A stretch of DNA of 64,000 bases from Volvox africanus. Lineage: Eukaryota; Chlorophyta; Chlorophyceae; Chlamydomonadales; Volvocaceae. Location: the NCBI GenBank assembly GCA_030268105.1, contig BSDZ01000010.1:844001-908000 (forward strand). Reading direction: 5' to 3'. The notes under the pieces were generated by a model, which did not search any database, had not been told where the DNA came from, and was given only the letters and a program-made list of their open reading frames with translations. This document shows, piece by piece, positions 12,901 to 25,300 of the stretch. Within the stretch, counting starts at the first letter, position 1. Each line of letters opens with the position of its first letter. The position numbers and the translations under genes are program-made.

Positions 12901-15900
12901 CTTAGCGTAACCCTCGGAAGCAGCGCTAGCTACGGGTGCGGGCGGCAGCGCACACGCGGCTGCGGCCACAGGTCCCGGGCCCTCAACGCGGCCGTTGCCA
13001 AGAAAAGGTACGGCAGGCGCGGCGTGAACCGTCACGGGAGGGACTGGCCGCTCAGGCTGCGACTCTACCTCCTTCAAAGAAGGCCGTGTACTGTCCGAAA
13101 CCGTTCCCACCACATTAGACCGCTGCTGCTGCGGGGCAAGTTGTTGCTGCTGCTGTAAGTGGGACTGGGGTGCGTCTTTAGTAGGCTTTGCATTTGCGGC
13201 AGCGCTGGCGATTGGCGCGACTGTAGTGTCGCCATCCGCTGCTGCTGTCGCCACAGTAGCCGCAGTTATAATCGCCGCCGGGTGCAGCGGCCCACTTTGT
13301 GTCACCGACGACGGCACCGGCAGCGGTGCCGGTGCTGGCATCATGCTGGCCGGGGCTGACGTTGTGACCGTGATAGCAATACTTGGATGGCCGTTTAAGG
13401 ATGGGACCTTTTTCTGCCTTATCGGTTCGAAGTAAGCAGATCGCAGCACCTCGTCCGCGGTCGCACGTTTCAGCGGATCGGGATTGAGACAGGACAGCAG
13501 CAGTGTAACCGCATTCTCGCCGTATGGCGCAAACCTGCACGGAAGCCGAAGCCAAGTATGCAAGTGAGCGAACTGAAGCGCCTGTGATGGCGCGGCCTGC
13601 AACCGCTCCCTACATCCGTTTTATCCGTTTTCAGGCATCGACTAGCAGAACGCATGAGAGCTAGCATACAGCGCCGTGAATCTCGGCAGCGGCGCTTTGA
13701 AATGCCCACGCTGCTGTCTACACTCACTTAGCCTAGACCGCATGAGCCAGTGTTACGCGGTTCTGATATCCAGTCGTGCTCAGATACGTTAACATCTATA
13801 CTCTGCACTTGCATCTCTGCCGGCCAGTGCTAGCACAGAGTCATGCAATACCTCTCTACACTAGCTTCTCTTGCAATACCTGAAACTCTGGTCAGTCGGA
13901 TCCTGGTCCCCAAGGATACCGTCCTACCCCTCAGCACCTCTCCCGATCCACCAGCGCCGCTCACCTCTGCTGGAGCGCTACTGCCCAGTTGCGTGGATTG
14001 CCGGTGCGCAACTGTACGCCCACCAACTGCGGATTTGTCAACGCCTTCGCCAACAGTCGGTTGGGCAAGTGACCAAAACAAGCCACGATGAGTGCCAATT
14101 GATCCATATTGGAAGCCCCCGGGAAGAGTGGCTGTCCGTTTAGCAGCTCAGCAAACAAACAGCCTGTGGATAGAAATACCAAAACCAGGACTCAGGACTC
14201 ACGACGCAACATCCAAAAAGCGTGCGAGTCCTAAGCTGGAACCAACAAAACCTAATGAGGAGGGACGAATAACAGCAAGAACAGGGAAATGAAAGCCGCA
14301 CGTGGACACGCGAGGGTGTAGCAAACGCCTCCCATAACCCATACGGCCCAAGGACCAGGGCGAGTGCACCATGATATTGTGACTAAGAATGTACAGAACT
14401 AACGCCAACTTGTATGAATGTCATGAAACAAAGATGTTTATTGTAACATGAGGCTGCCATCGACCAGGCGCTATCGATGAGACCCGGAAGGCGTCCCTGC
14501 ATAGCGCACCTAGCGCCCAAATGTCCACTGCTGCCCCATACTCTGCGCCGACTACCACTTCTGTGGCGCGAACATAGGCATGGGAATCAGCTCGTTACGA
14601 GTCATGAGTGTAGATGCAAGGATTAGTTACTGAAGGGAAAATATTAAAATTCGCGTTCAGGTATCTGGGTCATGCGCGTTGCCTCTTGCTGGGCACACAG
14701 TTCGTGATGCAGCACACCCGAGGCTTCAATTTATCATCCAGAACCTGCACACATGGCGCATGCAGGTAGATTCATTTGGCATGTTGCGGCCTCTCACTGT
14801 TCCCCAAAGCGCCCCGGCCCCAGAACTGCGATGCTATCGGAAAGCCCAGATCACGCTCCGGGATCATGCAGGAAGCTCCTGAGCCCGGATCGACACGCCA
14901 GTGGGCCAGTGGGGACTCACCGGGTGCACGGTACCAGCGCGTGGTGACATAGCTACTCATATCCGCCTGCTGACCGGCCGGGGGCAGGTCGCGGGCAAAA
15001 CCGAAGTCACACAGCTTCAGGTCGCCAGCGGCGGTAAGGAGGATGTTGGCTGGCTTGAGGTCACGGTGGACAATCTGTTTCATACAGAATTTGGGTGCCC
15101 TGAGTTATTTCAGATGGCAACGCCTGGACCAAAGGTCGTGCTTAGAAATACGATGAAGACAGAATTCAGCGCATGTCCATGAATCACGCTGTCGGCTTCT
15201 CTTGCCAGATCCCGGCCAGCAGCCTTCCTCACGCACCTTCCTGCTATGGAGATACTGCAGGGCCGATGCAAGCTGCCAAGTGATGCGCATCACATCTGAA
15301 GTAGGCAACCCTGTTCTATGCTTCTTAAGCTCCAGGTTTAGACAGCTCTCCGCGTACTCCATCACCTGTAGATCGGTGTGGGTTGCAGAACGCCGCAGCA
15401 CTCGCGTCGGGAACAGCTGGCTCAATACTTAAAGCAGATATGACATCTATCATCAATCACAGATCCTTTGGCTGTCTCCTTTCTGCCTGGGCTGTTCCCT
15501 CACAAGGCCACGCGCAGATTCGCCTGCCTAACGGAGTTTCTGCAGCTATAAGCACGGCTCTAAGTGCGACGGTATGACAATCGAGGTAACCAGCCCCCAG
15601 GACTGGAAAACAAGGACGGCACCAGCCGTACCAAATAGACGTTCCCACTGGATTGGCTGCGGAAGGCCTCAATGACAGAAACCACATGCTCGTTCGAGGT
15701 GGCCCGGAGCAGTTTAATTTCCCGCATCGCCAAGTGGTACGCCTGCATATAAAAAGCAAGGGGCCTTCTGATGTAACACACTTAGGAAAGCAGCATACCA
15801 GGCAAGCGGTCGGGGTCAAACAAGAACTGGATAGCGCAGCATCCCCTCGAGGGTGCCAGCATTTGTGCGGGGCATTCCTAAACAAGCCAACAGTCGTGCG

Positions 15901-16688
15901 CTCAATTTTGTAACGAGATAATCCCGTCAGTACTGCTGGGATGGCAGCTCGCACGAGTTGAAGCATCTAACGCTGACCCAAATCCTGAGCTCGTGTTGTA
16001 AAGGTTTCGCATGGGTGAGTGATAATGCTAAAACCCACCGGATCATGCGCAAACCCGAATAAACAGTATGAACTGATGCAGCGCACATGGGCTCAATATA
16101 GCTCAGCTGACGATAGATCCAAACATAATCCGCTGCTGTCACACATGCACTTCTGCACCACGGCCCCAGACGAGCTTACTAATCGAGATATCCATCGGCA
16201 CCTTTTTAATTTCAGCAAGTCCACCGATATTAACCGGGCCTTCTGTTAAAGTGCGCTTGAGCACATCGCGACTTGGTGGATGGTGCGGGTTAGGGAGTAC
16301 AAGGGTTACACGGGTTGTGCGTCGGTGAAACCACGGCGGGTGCTTTCCGGACCGAAATCGTGAGATGCTAAGGAGGTATGCACCTGTGTAGAGTGGTAAG
16401 GCTGGCACTGCCGCAATCGCTGGTCGCCTCATCGCACCTGCGAGTCCTTGTTCGCATCCTTGAACTTCTTGATCGCGACCAGGCAGTCCCGCTCCCGGTC
16501 ACGACATAACCAAACATGTCCGTAACTGTGTGTCGTGGGAGGGTTTATGTCGCAACATATTAAGTGACTATCATCGCACATAACTTCCTTCAGCGCCAAA
16601 CGACAAGCTCAACGCACCTTCCTTCACCAAGTGTTTTGATATATTCGTACTTCTGCAAATGCAGCGCCGCCGCATCGTCAGTTATCAT
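9942..16688 (-). CDS. CDKL-type (CDK-like) protein kinase with very long C-terminal tail
   Basis: Nine exons (16688-16618, 16525-16438, 15742-15632, 15365-15237, 15074-14921, 14560-14510, 14163-13965, 13534-12379, 12236-9942) join with matching phases into 1,417 residues. The kinase domain is about residues 14-308. It shows GEGSYGHV (21-28), VAIKK with Lys43, MREIKLL with Glu61, [14 protein letters not shown] (Asp138), CDFGFARDL (156-), [31 protein letters not shown] and DPLKRAT. The TRWYRAPE, LFAEL and MREIKLL pattern is that of CDKL kinases, several of which control flagellar length in Chlamydomonas. The usual activation-loop TxY reads SSY (173-175). The tail of about 1,100 residues is Ala/Ser/Gly/Pro/Gln-rich with no recognised domain. 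The start is the ATG of MITDDAAAL. Intron 8 is only 142 bp; the last exon is 2,295 bp. Confidence 0.9.
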
Positions 16689-19395
16689 GGCCCGTCCATA
16701 GTGCTGCGATGGTTGGCGGACACACACCGTGACGTCAGTAGTTCGCCTTACCTTTGCAGCATCCATTTCTTAATTGCGTCAGCCCGCTGATGACCGTCTT
16801 GCGGGCCAGCCTCTTGAAAATTTTTAGCGCTGCCAAACAGCCACCTGGTTTCACAGGAATCCCTTCAGCAATCCATAAATTGGGTTTAGAAGAAGGCTGT
16901 CCTCTCGACCACGCAGAGGCGAAACGGGTACCTCCATATTGAGCCGCGCTCTCTACGCCGTCCACCGGTCGCAGCTGCCAACAAGCGGATATAAGACGTG
17001 TCGAAGCGAGCAGAAATAATTTTAGGAATAGTAAGAGGAGGATGAAACTGTGCAGAACTGGTCAAGGTGCTTAAGAAACTGTATTATTCTTGCACACAAG
17101 ATACTTAGAGGTTTACCCTCTAAATAAATACACGGTACAACTGATCAAACTATGCGATACTGGAAAGCGTTTGTTGGCACATAGTGGATTGAACTTAAGT
17201 ACGGACAAGTTTTGGCAAGGCAAGAAGCCAGCACTTTATAGGTTTTTTTATAGAGGAGGTCCATCTCGGCATATAGATTAGAATGAGAAAAACGCAAGCG
17301 CTCGACCCGTGTAACCTTGCGGGTTCTGACGGCCTTTACAGCATACGTTGCAGCCGATGGCCTCTCCCGCACAGCGATAATTTATTAATATCTTAAACAT
17401 ATTGTTGAATGATGTGCTTGACCACACAATGGGTTGCTTTGCTTGCTTGCGCCTCGGGGTAAAGCTGTGTTACAGCGCTCCGTTCATCATCGTGGTTACT
17501 CCGTGAATAATTAGTTTGATTAAGAACTAACAATTCAATGTTCAGCATCTGTGCAACAGGAAGGAATGTACACCGAGGATCTGAGTACATGGGGCATGGC
17601 TTCGAACTCAAGCGGACAGAGGAGCAGCTTACGTTAATAAGAAATGTGAAGCGCTTAGAAGAAATAGTGATATTAATAATTACATGCTTGACAAGCTTCG
17701 TGGCGATAGGCTGGTCTTGTGAGGCCGCTCGGGTTATCAAGCGCACGGCAGCAGCGTTACGAAGGTGCATCAACCGCAAAGTTGTCGATGGAGTTATCGT
17801 GTAAAACGTAGTTGTTTCTGGCTCGACCTGACTTGCAAGGAACGGGCAGGGATGGCTGTTTACATATCGTGTTGCCACGCGTCGAGTAGTTCATATCTTG
17901 CAATAAGCCGGAACCGCCCAAATTTTCAAGAATCATACATTCAACGGCGGTTACAACAGGTTTCTCAAGGGCTATTAGATGCCAAGCTGCTAAAGGTGCA
18001 ACCTTTGGCATCCCGTACAACACAACAACGCTCGCCTGGCCTGAATGTGATGATTTCCTTCTGAGACATAATCACTGAAGAATCAATGATATGTCCGCTT
18101 GTACCAACGGATGATAACGGGACGACAGTCATGCTCGGCTTGATAGTTGGAATTTTTTACTGACTGTGGCGGGGCTGTGGCAAGCTGTGGCAAACCCAGG
18201 CACGCCCAGGCCTTCCATAGTAAACGCTCACCTTGGCCGTATTGGTCAATGTCCTGCGACAAACTGATTGTCATTTTTCAGCTCCTGTACAGTTGTATGG
18301 CGCTGGCCATAGAACCGTCAACCCACCCATCAGCCCTCCCACTTCCAGAATAAGGCCGCCCACTGTCGCCCCTGCAAATAGACCCTTCCAATGGAGCGTA
18401 TGCCGCCTTGTGCTGTTATTCGTGGAATGTTGTCCAGTGACCCATGGTTCCCCAACTTTCGTCCTAGGTTACGCAACGAACATACACATTAGCAAGCGCC
18501 TCCTGCGCCATCATGCACTGAAAATCTACTCCCTCTCCGGGATCCCAATATCAACTTCTCAGAACAATGACAACGGCACTGTGCACCAAGCCCGTTAGCG
18601 GTATGCGTCGTTCTGTGGGGTTCACCAGCACGGAGGACCTGAAAATTCTTTTCACATATGGTGTCAAAGCAGTATGCTTTAACATCAAGCTTGACGCCCA
18701 CTGCGGGCGATACCAAGCCAGGCAAAGGCAGGCAATACCAAAGTCCCATGGTTCCCCAACTTTCGTCCTAGGTTACGCAACGAACATACACATTAGCAAG
18801 CGCCTCCTGCGCCATCATGCACTGAAAATCTACTCCCTCTCCGGGATCCCAATATCAACTTCTCAGAACAATGACAACGGCACTGTGCACCAAGCCCGTT
18901 AGCGGTATGCGTCGTTCTGTGGGGTTCACCAGCACGGAGGACCTGAAAATTCTTTTCACATATGGTGTCAAAGCAGTATGCTTTAACATCAAGCTTGACG
19001 CCCACTGCGGGCGATACCAAGCCAGGCAAAGGCAGGCAATACCAAAGTCCACTCGGACAATAAGCCAGGCTCAGACATTCTAGGATTAAAGTATCACCAC
19101 CTGTACCAAGAGAAGTAACCCATTTCTCTTTTGCCTTTTCGCCCAACATTGAAAGATGGTCGTGCCGTATCTCGTGTGTAACATAGGATTTGCCTCCGAC
19201 ACTCCCTGTCAAACGTAAAAAAATTGTTTTACATAATTGCCACAAAAAGTAATGAGACATTGATACTGTGTAGCTTGCCATGCTCTTGAAGTTGCTTTTT
19301 GAATTCAGGGCACGACTCAATTGACAGGGGCCACTCAGGTGCTGATACATCACGTCCTTTGATATCCGTTAGATCTTATCAATTTGCCATTCAGC
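16689..19395. other. Divergent intergenic region between kinase and CBM20 genes
   Basis: This 2.7-kb region separates the start of the CDKL-type kinase (-) from the inferred start of the CBM20 gene (+), so it should contain both promoters. The only clear structure is the 304-bp tandem duplication at 18441-19048. Small open frames occur but none resembles a known protein. Confidence 0.5.
18441..19048. repeat. Two adjacent 304-bp direct repeats
   Basis: Copy 1 is 18441-18744 and copy 2 is 18745-19048; both begin CCCATGGTTCCCC and end AATACCAAAGT. All frames read through both units give identical peptides, so the copies look identical or nearly so. There are no terminal inverted repeats or coding content that would make this a known mobile element. 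Confidence 0.9.
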
Positions 19396-22300
19396 ATGGC
19401 GCTTGGCTTTGGGAGCCAGCAGCTCTCAACAAAGAGCGTGCAGCTAGGATCAGCTGCCATCCAGGCGCATCGCCACTCAAGGAGATGTTTAAGCATAGGT
19501 GGACGTTTTGGGCGACTGCTTGACGCAAATGTACTGGATTCGGGCCAGTCCATGCGTTACAGACCAGGCCTGGTGGGTCCGACGGTTGGACCCGTGTATC
19601 CGTCGTTATCATTCTAGTGATTGAAACTCTCACGATCTTTACTGTGTTTTCTAATGACATATCACTCAACCCGCTCTTTGCTTCCAAAGCAATTGATTGT
19701 ACGTAAGCCAGGGCAGCCAAGCGGGGCTGAGCATTTTGGCCTCTCCTTCCCGTTCCTCTCCCTTCGTTCCGTCCCTCATGTATGGGAGCGTTTTTCCTTC
19801 CCACCTTCACCCACACCACATATTGGTTCCATCGATACCAGGTATTCGCCCTCAAGACGGAGTTGCCCCTCGTCCAGCGATGCGTTGATCCAACAGACCC
19901 GCTGACTCATCACAATGACTTCGTTCGTTATCGGTTCGTCGTACCGCAGTACGTGACCACGTTCGGTCAGACGCTACGTGTGGTGGGGTCCCTACCCGAG
20001 TTAGGAGGCTGGAACCCGTACTCGGCGCCCAGTATGACCTGGTCGGACGGCCACCAATGGTCCCTCGAATGCACCTTACCGCAGTGTTCCTTCGAATTCA
20101 AGGTGTGCGCCTGGTTGCGTCCAATCCGTTTACCTCACTGGAATGGATTAACGGAGTAATGCGTTTCTAATTTCCTAGGGGTTCTCATTTATGGGTTAGA
20201 GAACAAAACGCGTTGTGTATTCGCACCCCTTGCTGCCCTGTAACCAGCGTTTTAGTCACGCTGGTTAGTTTTAGTCACGGCTCCTAGGAAAGGAGCCCCA
20301 ACGCGAAGTAACGCGGCTAAGATGCCAGTCCCTGCGGGTCGTCTCCGGTAAGGTATCCAACAATGCTTCGACCAAACCGTCGCCGGATGACAGTGTGCTC
20401 AGACCCGCGCACAGTCTCTTCTGGCCCCTGCCCGCATGGCCCTTCCTTTCAAAACGATGGTGTCCCTTCTCCCCCTTACAGATCACAGTGTTTGAGGGCC
20501 AAGCGGTGAAGTGGGAAGGTGGCAGTAATCGGGTGGTGCACGCCGAGGATGCGGGTGGGGACATCGTGCCTGTGGAGATTGTGGTGTGGCTGACGTGTAA
20601 CTTTAACGCAACGACAAACACCCAGATGCAGCTTGCAGTGCCCCGCGGCAACATTCAAGGTGGGTGCCAATGAAAGGGTTATAGTCCAGGGGGCAGAAGC
20701 AACGGACACAGTCACGGGCTTGATAGGTGAGGAGAGCTCTGAAGAATGCAATCGGCCTCAATGCCACTGGTCGACCGGAGCCTTAGTTCTGCGCCCCCTA
20801 CGTAGTACGCCGCAGGAGCTATCCCTCGCCGCGTTAAGCTAGCCTGGTTTGGGTCTGCCTATCAGATACCTGCATTCCGACAGCACCTATTTACAGTACA
20901 CATTCTATAAACATATGAATGCAGTCTGTCTTTTCACGTAGGAATGTTTGTTTTAGAAATTCTCCAAGGTCTCCATCCCTTGGAACATCTTCGGCTATCT
21001 TATAGACGCCATCATCTGCTATCGTTTTTCATAACTGCCGTTGAGACGATTTTAGGGAATTATCATTATTTCGCTGCACAGGGGATTTGCGCGACGTGGC
21101 TGTGGCTGTGTCTGACTGTTGTTTCTCAAGGCAGGATGGCGTTCGTGTCGACTGCCAGGAACCTCCTAGGGGACACCGCTTGGGAAAACATCTCCCGCGG
21201 TACGAATTAGGTACCCAATGGACATGTATGTAGATCATAAAGCAAAGTCTCGGTGATGGAACGTACAGTAGCTGTCCTAGCGGTGACGGTGGTGTGGCGA
21301 CACCGGGACTTAGGATTGCCGTCCTCCTGAAAGCCCGCGTAATGCGCCGCACTTCTCCCGCATGCGACTTGGTGGCAATGTCGTGGCGCCTGCTGAAGGC
21401 CTTACTTGAGCAGTTCCTTTCTCTGCTTGTTGTGTTCAGACACCTACGAGACGGGGAAGGCCACCCTGGAGTTTCTCAAGCTCCGGAAGTCCAAATTAGG
21501 CCATGATACGGAGCAGGTAACCTGGGCTTTTAAGCGGCTATTCCTGTAAGCAGGCTGCGAGTGGCCTTATGGCACATGGTGGACGGTATTGCAAAAAAGA
21601 CAAATTCCCCAGTTCCCACTTCCCTTAATAACGTGCGGCAGTAAACCGGTGCCACGCCCAGTAATGGTGGTCAGTGTTACTATGTTTTATGTTCTGTCAA
21701 ACCGTATCAGAGGTGGCAACGGCAATTGCAGCGGTTCGGAGCATCAAAATACCAGACTCAGCAAGTGTAGACAGGGTGTTATCCTGCGGGCGACTTGCCC
21801 AGAAAGTATAGATAGGTTTACACCAAACTGGCTGGCAGGATGGACAATTGGCCAGGCACCGATCCAAATCTTGTCGGAAATTTAATTTAACTTCAGATAA
21901 TTATTTCATTTCTTGCATTTCATATTCATATATCAAATCATGGTAAATACATTGATTGTAAAAATGTGTTATGTGTTCGGGCTGCTTGCGGCTTGTTGGA
22001 TGCTGTTACTGCAGGACTCAAGCCCCGAGGCGCGCCTTCAGTACACCGCGGAGCTTGCCAGGCTGACGGAGGCGGTAGCTGAACAGAGCACTGTGGTGCA
22101 CCAGCTGTCGGACTGGTTGGGGCACGAAGCCGCGACCAGCCGGGGTGCAAGCAGGCGAAATGGATCGAGGTGCGCTCAATTGCCCCCGGAAACCCCTGAG
22201 GGAAAAGTAGGGGCAGGGGAGAGGTCCCGTGAAGCTTCGAAACCCCATGTGCAAGTCACGTGCAGCCCTGCGCGAAGATGAATAAATCTTTACGGGTGGT

Positions 22301-25300
22301 ACTTATTAGTGAATCGTTAGCCCTCACCAGCAACATGCTTGCAGTCACAAGCTCGGGGTTACCGGCTGGTCCTGAAATGCGCTTACTGCAGAATCCAGAT
22401 GAACCCTATGCGTAGAACTGGATCCAACTATGTGTAGGACTGGATCCAGCTTCATGGAGTATTTCTTTCCGTATGCGCTTTCACGTGTATACTCGTTACC
22501 GCGACCCCTCCCTGAGAACCTGCTCTCTCTGTATTGCTCTTCCTGTATTGCAACAACCAGCAGCACGGCGGCCTACACAGAAGACGAGGAGAACAGTCTG
22601 TTGCTGCTCGCGATCGACTCGGTTCGAGTCCCCAGAGCCCTGCGCCGCATCTCCTTTGTGCAGCCCCCCTGGACTTCAGGTGTGTGAGGACGTGTCGCGA
22701 GAGCTACTGGCACGTAGGGATTGCTGGAAATCGATGATGCGATCACGACTCCGCCTCATATTGTCTTATGTGAGGCAGACACATTTCCGGGATAATCGCG
22801 GATTCGGAACTGGTTAATTTTATCATCGCTTCTTGACATCTCCCATGTCCTTTACTTACAGCCCTACAGGAGGACTTGAGGTTTTCTCTGTCTTAGTACT
22901 GCCGCTGCTCTTCGCGCACCTTATTTCCCAACACCTCATTTCCCACGCGCTGTGGGACTCATCCGCGAACCCACTTACTTCCCCATTCCTTCTTTTCATC
23001 GCCGCCTTCGTGCGCGGCCCCATTGTTTCTGCCGAGCCTAGGCTTGACGGCAGCACTGTCGTCGGGCAAGGAGAGCGCCGAGAAGAGCGACGGCACTGAG
23101 GTGAAGGGGGCTCCTACGAACAGCCCCTTCCTGCGCGGCGAGCTGGACAGCCGCGCGGACGACATCATGGGCGCCGCGGAGGTGCTCCTGCAAGAACTCA
23201 AGGTGAGGTGAAGGGAGGTGGTGAGGGGGGGGGTCCTCAGGGGGATCCTCAGTGCCCAACACGCGCCCAGGCCTGGCGTCCGGGAGACGAAACGGCCTTG
23301 CAAGTTTGTGGACAGCGCCCGGAACAATGCTGCTCCATATCGCACACGGGCGGCCGGGCGGTGCTTGACATATATTCACTTATACATTTTCATATTCCCT
23401 CCTTGAGGGACACATATGTGTGTAGGATAGGGGGGTACATCACCCGTGGCCACTAACCTGGCAGTCCCTACCTTCCCCGGTGTTTCGGGGCACCCTCATC
23501 CAGTCTCCCATGCCGACTTCTCCGAAATCAGTGGTTTTCCCAGGTTCAGCACCCACCACCAGCATCCAGCGGAATCTGCCGAATCAACTAAGGCGTCAAC
23601 TCCGCTACTGGTCAGCTCGCAGGTCACTTTAATTGGGGTCGTCATCGTCCATCGACATGGGGGCACCCTGCCCTTAACATTAGGGTCTTTGGCCCGCTCT
23701 CAGTCGGGGTAGAACCTGGACATATGTCTCAGGCACCATGTACCGATATTCGTGAACTTGAGCTTCTCGGTAACTTAAAGCTATGGTGTCGTGTTGATAC
23801 TTGAACCACGCGCTGCAGCAGTCTTCCTCACCAGATGTGCAGCAAGCATCATTGGACTGGGCGAGCCTGGCACAGGAAGCCGGGCAGGTCGCGGTCGCGT
23901 TGGAGGCGCTGGGCGGGGACGACAGCCCCACTGACCACGCTTTACAACGACAGTTGCGTCGCTTTGCTGCGGTTGGCTGCGAACTGGCGGGCGGCAATAT
24001 GGCGGCAGTAGTAGCAACAGAGGCGACGGCAGTATCAATCGACGTCGACTCCAGCACACAAATCAGCGCTACTGAAACTGGCGTCCCGCTAGTCCTCACA
24101 AACCTTCAGGATGCAGGTGAGGGATGGATGTGGAGCTTGGGAAAAAGCAAGCAACCTTGAATTACGGAAAGCTATAATTACGGAAAGCTATAAAATCACG
24201 AGCACATGCTCGGTTAAGCTTCCTTTGTCGCGGCTCAGCTGGGCGCGACTGGGTGTCTGGGGGTCCATGGTCGCGTCAGTACAGAATGCCAGTGCCATTT
24301 GCGTTGTTGTTGTTGCTGTCCTTGTTATTGTTGCACCTGCGCGCTATTGATGCGGCTAGCTATAGTTTTGGCTGCCATCATGCTTTGTTACAATTCCTTT
24401 TTTGTTCTGCTGGTAAGCCCGGGCGCACACTGCACACACCAAGGCTGGGGTTGCCTCAGGCAGCCCTTTGAGCCACTACCAAAAGATTGTTTTAATCAGT
24501 TTAATTTAAGTCCCGGGGCGCTGTTCCTTATACTATTAAGCCTCTTCTGGCCGACCCGCCGGCAGTGGTACCACCGAGTGCTTCCACGGCGGTGGAGGTA
24601 GCTGCATCCAATACTGGCGGGCAGCTGGTGCCGCCGCTGACGTCGCCATCGCCGTCGCCACCGGGGCCGGTGGAAGCTTCTCCCTGGCAGAGACTGGCAG
24701 CGAATATGAAAGGTCAGCTGATGGGTCTGGGGTCCTTGGCCGTCGCGATGTTGACAGCTGTGAGGGCTGCGGTGGGGCTGCGGTAAAATCCCATTCTCGG
24801 TGGAAGAACTTTGCGTGGTGGCTTAAAGTGGCGTGATTTGGAATGGCGTAATATGAAGCGTATTATGGGAACCCGAAGCGATTTGAAGATCTGAAGTGGA
24901 GGGAAATGACGATGCATGGAGTGAGACCTGAAAGGATGGGACGGGACGCCGGAGGAAGGAGGTTTGTTGTAAAACGAGGGACACGGGGTCTATGTGACGG
25001 AAGATCACGTCAACGGGTATGGCTCTGATGTGCGTGTGATGAGTGCTGAATGATGGGAGGGTTTGGTTGAAGGTGTGGTCATTGAGGTTGCGTTTGTTTG
25101 GATTCAGCAGCTGTCCGTGTTGGGAGTTGTGTGAGCTGATGATCCCCGAGAGATTGGGGGCCTCGAGGTGGAGAGACGTGTGTTCGCGTGTGTATGCGTA
25201 TGTGTACGTATTGACAAGCACGTATTTATGTATGTAGGTATGTGTGTGTATGTGTATGCTGGTTGGAGGAAAAAGCGGACACCAATACACACACGTTTTC

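Noticed and set aside
22610..22640. GGTTCGAGTCCCC, a tRNA B-box-like string
   Set aside because: It falls in a phase-consistent coding exon of the CBM20 gene, and no A box or cloverleaf is present.
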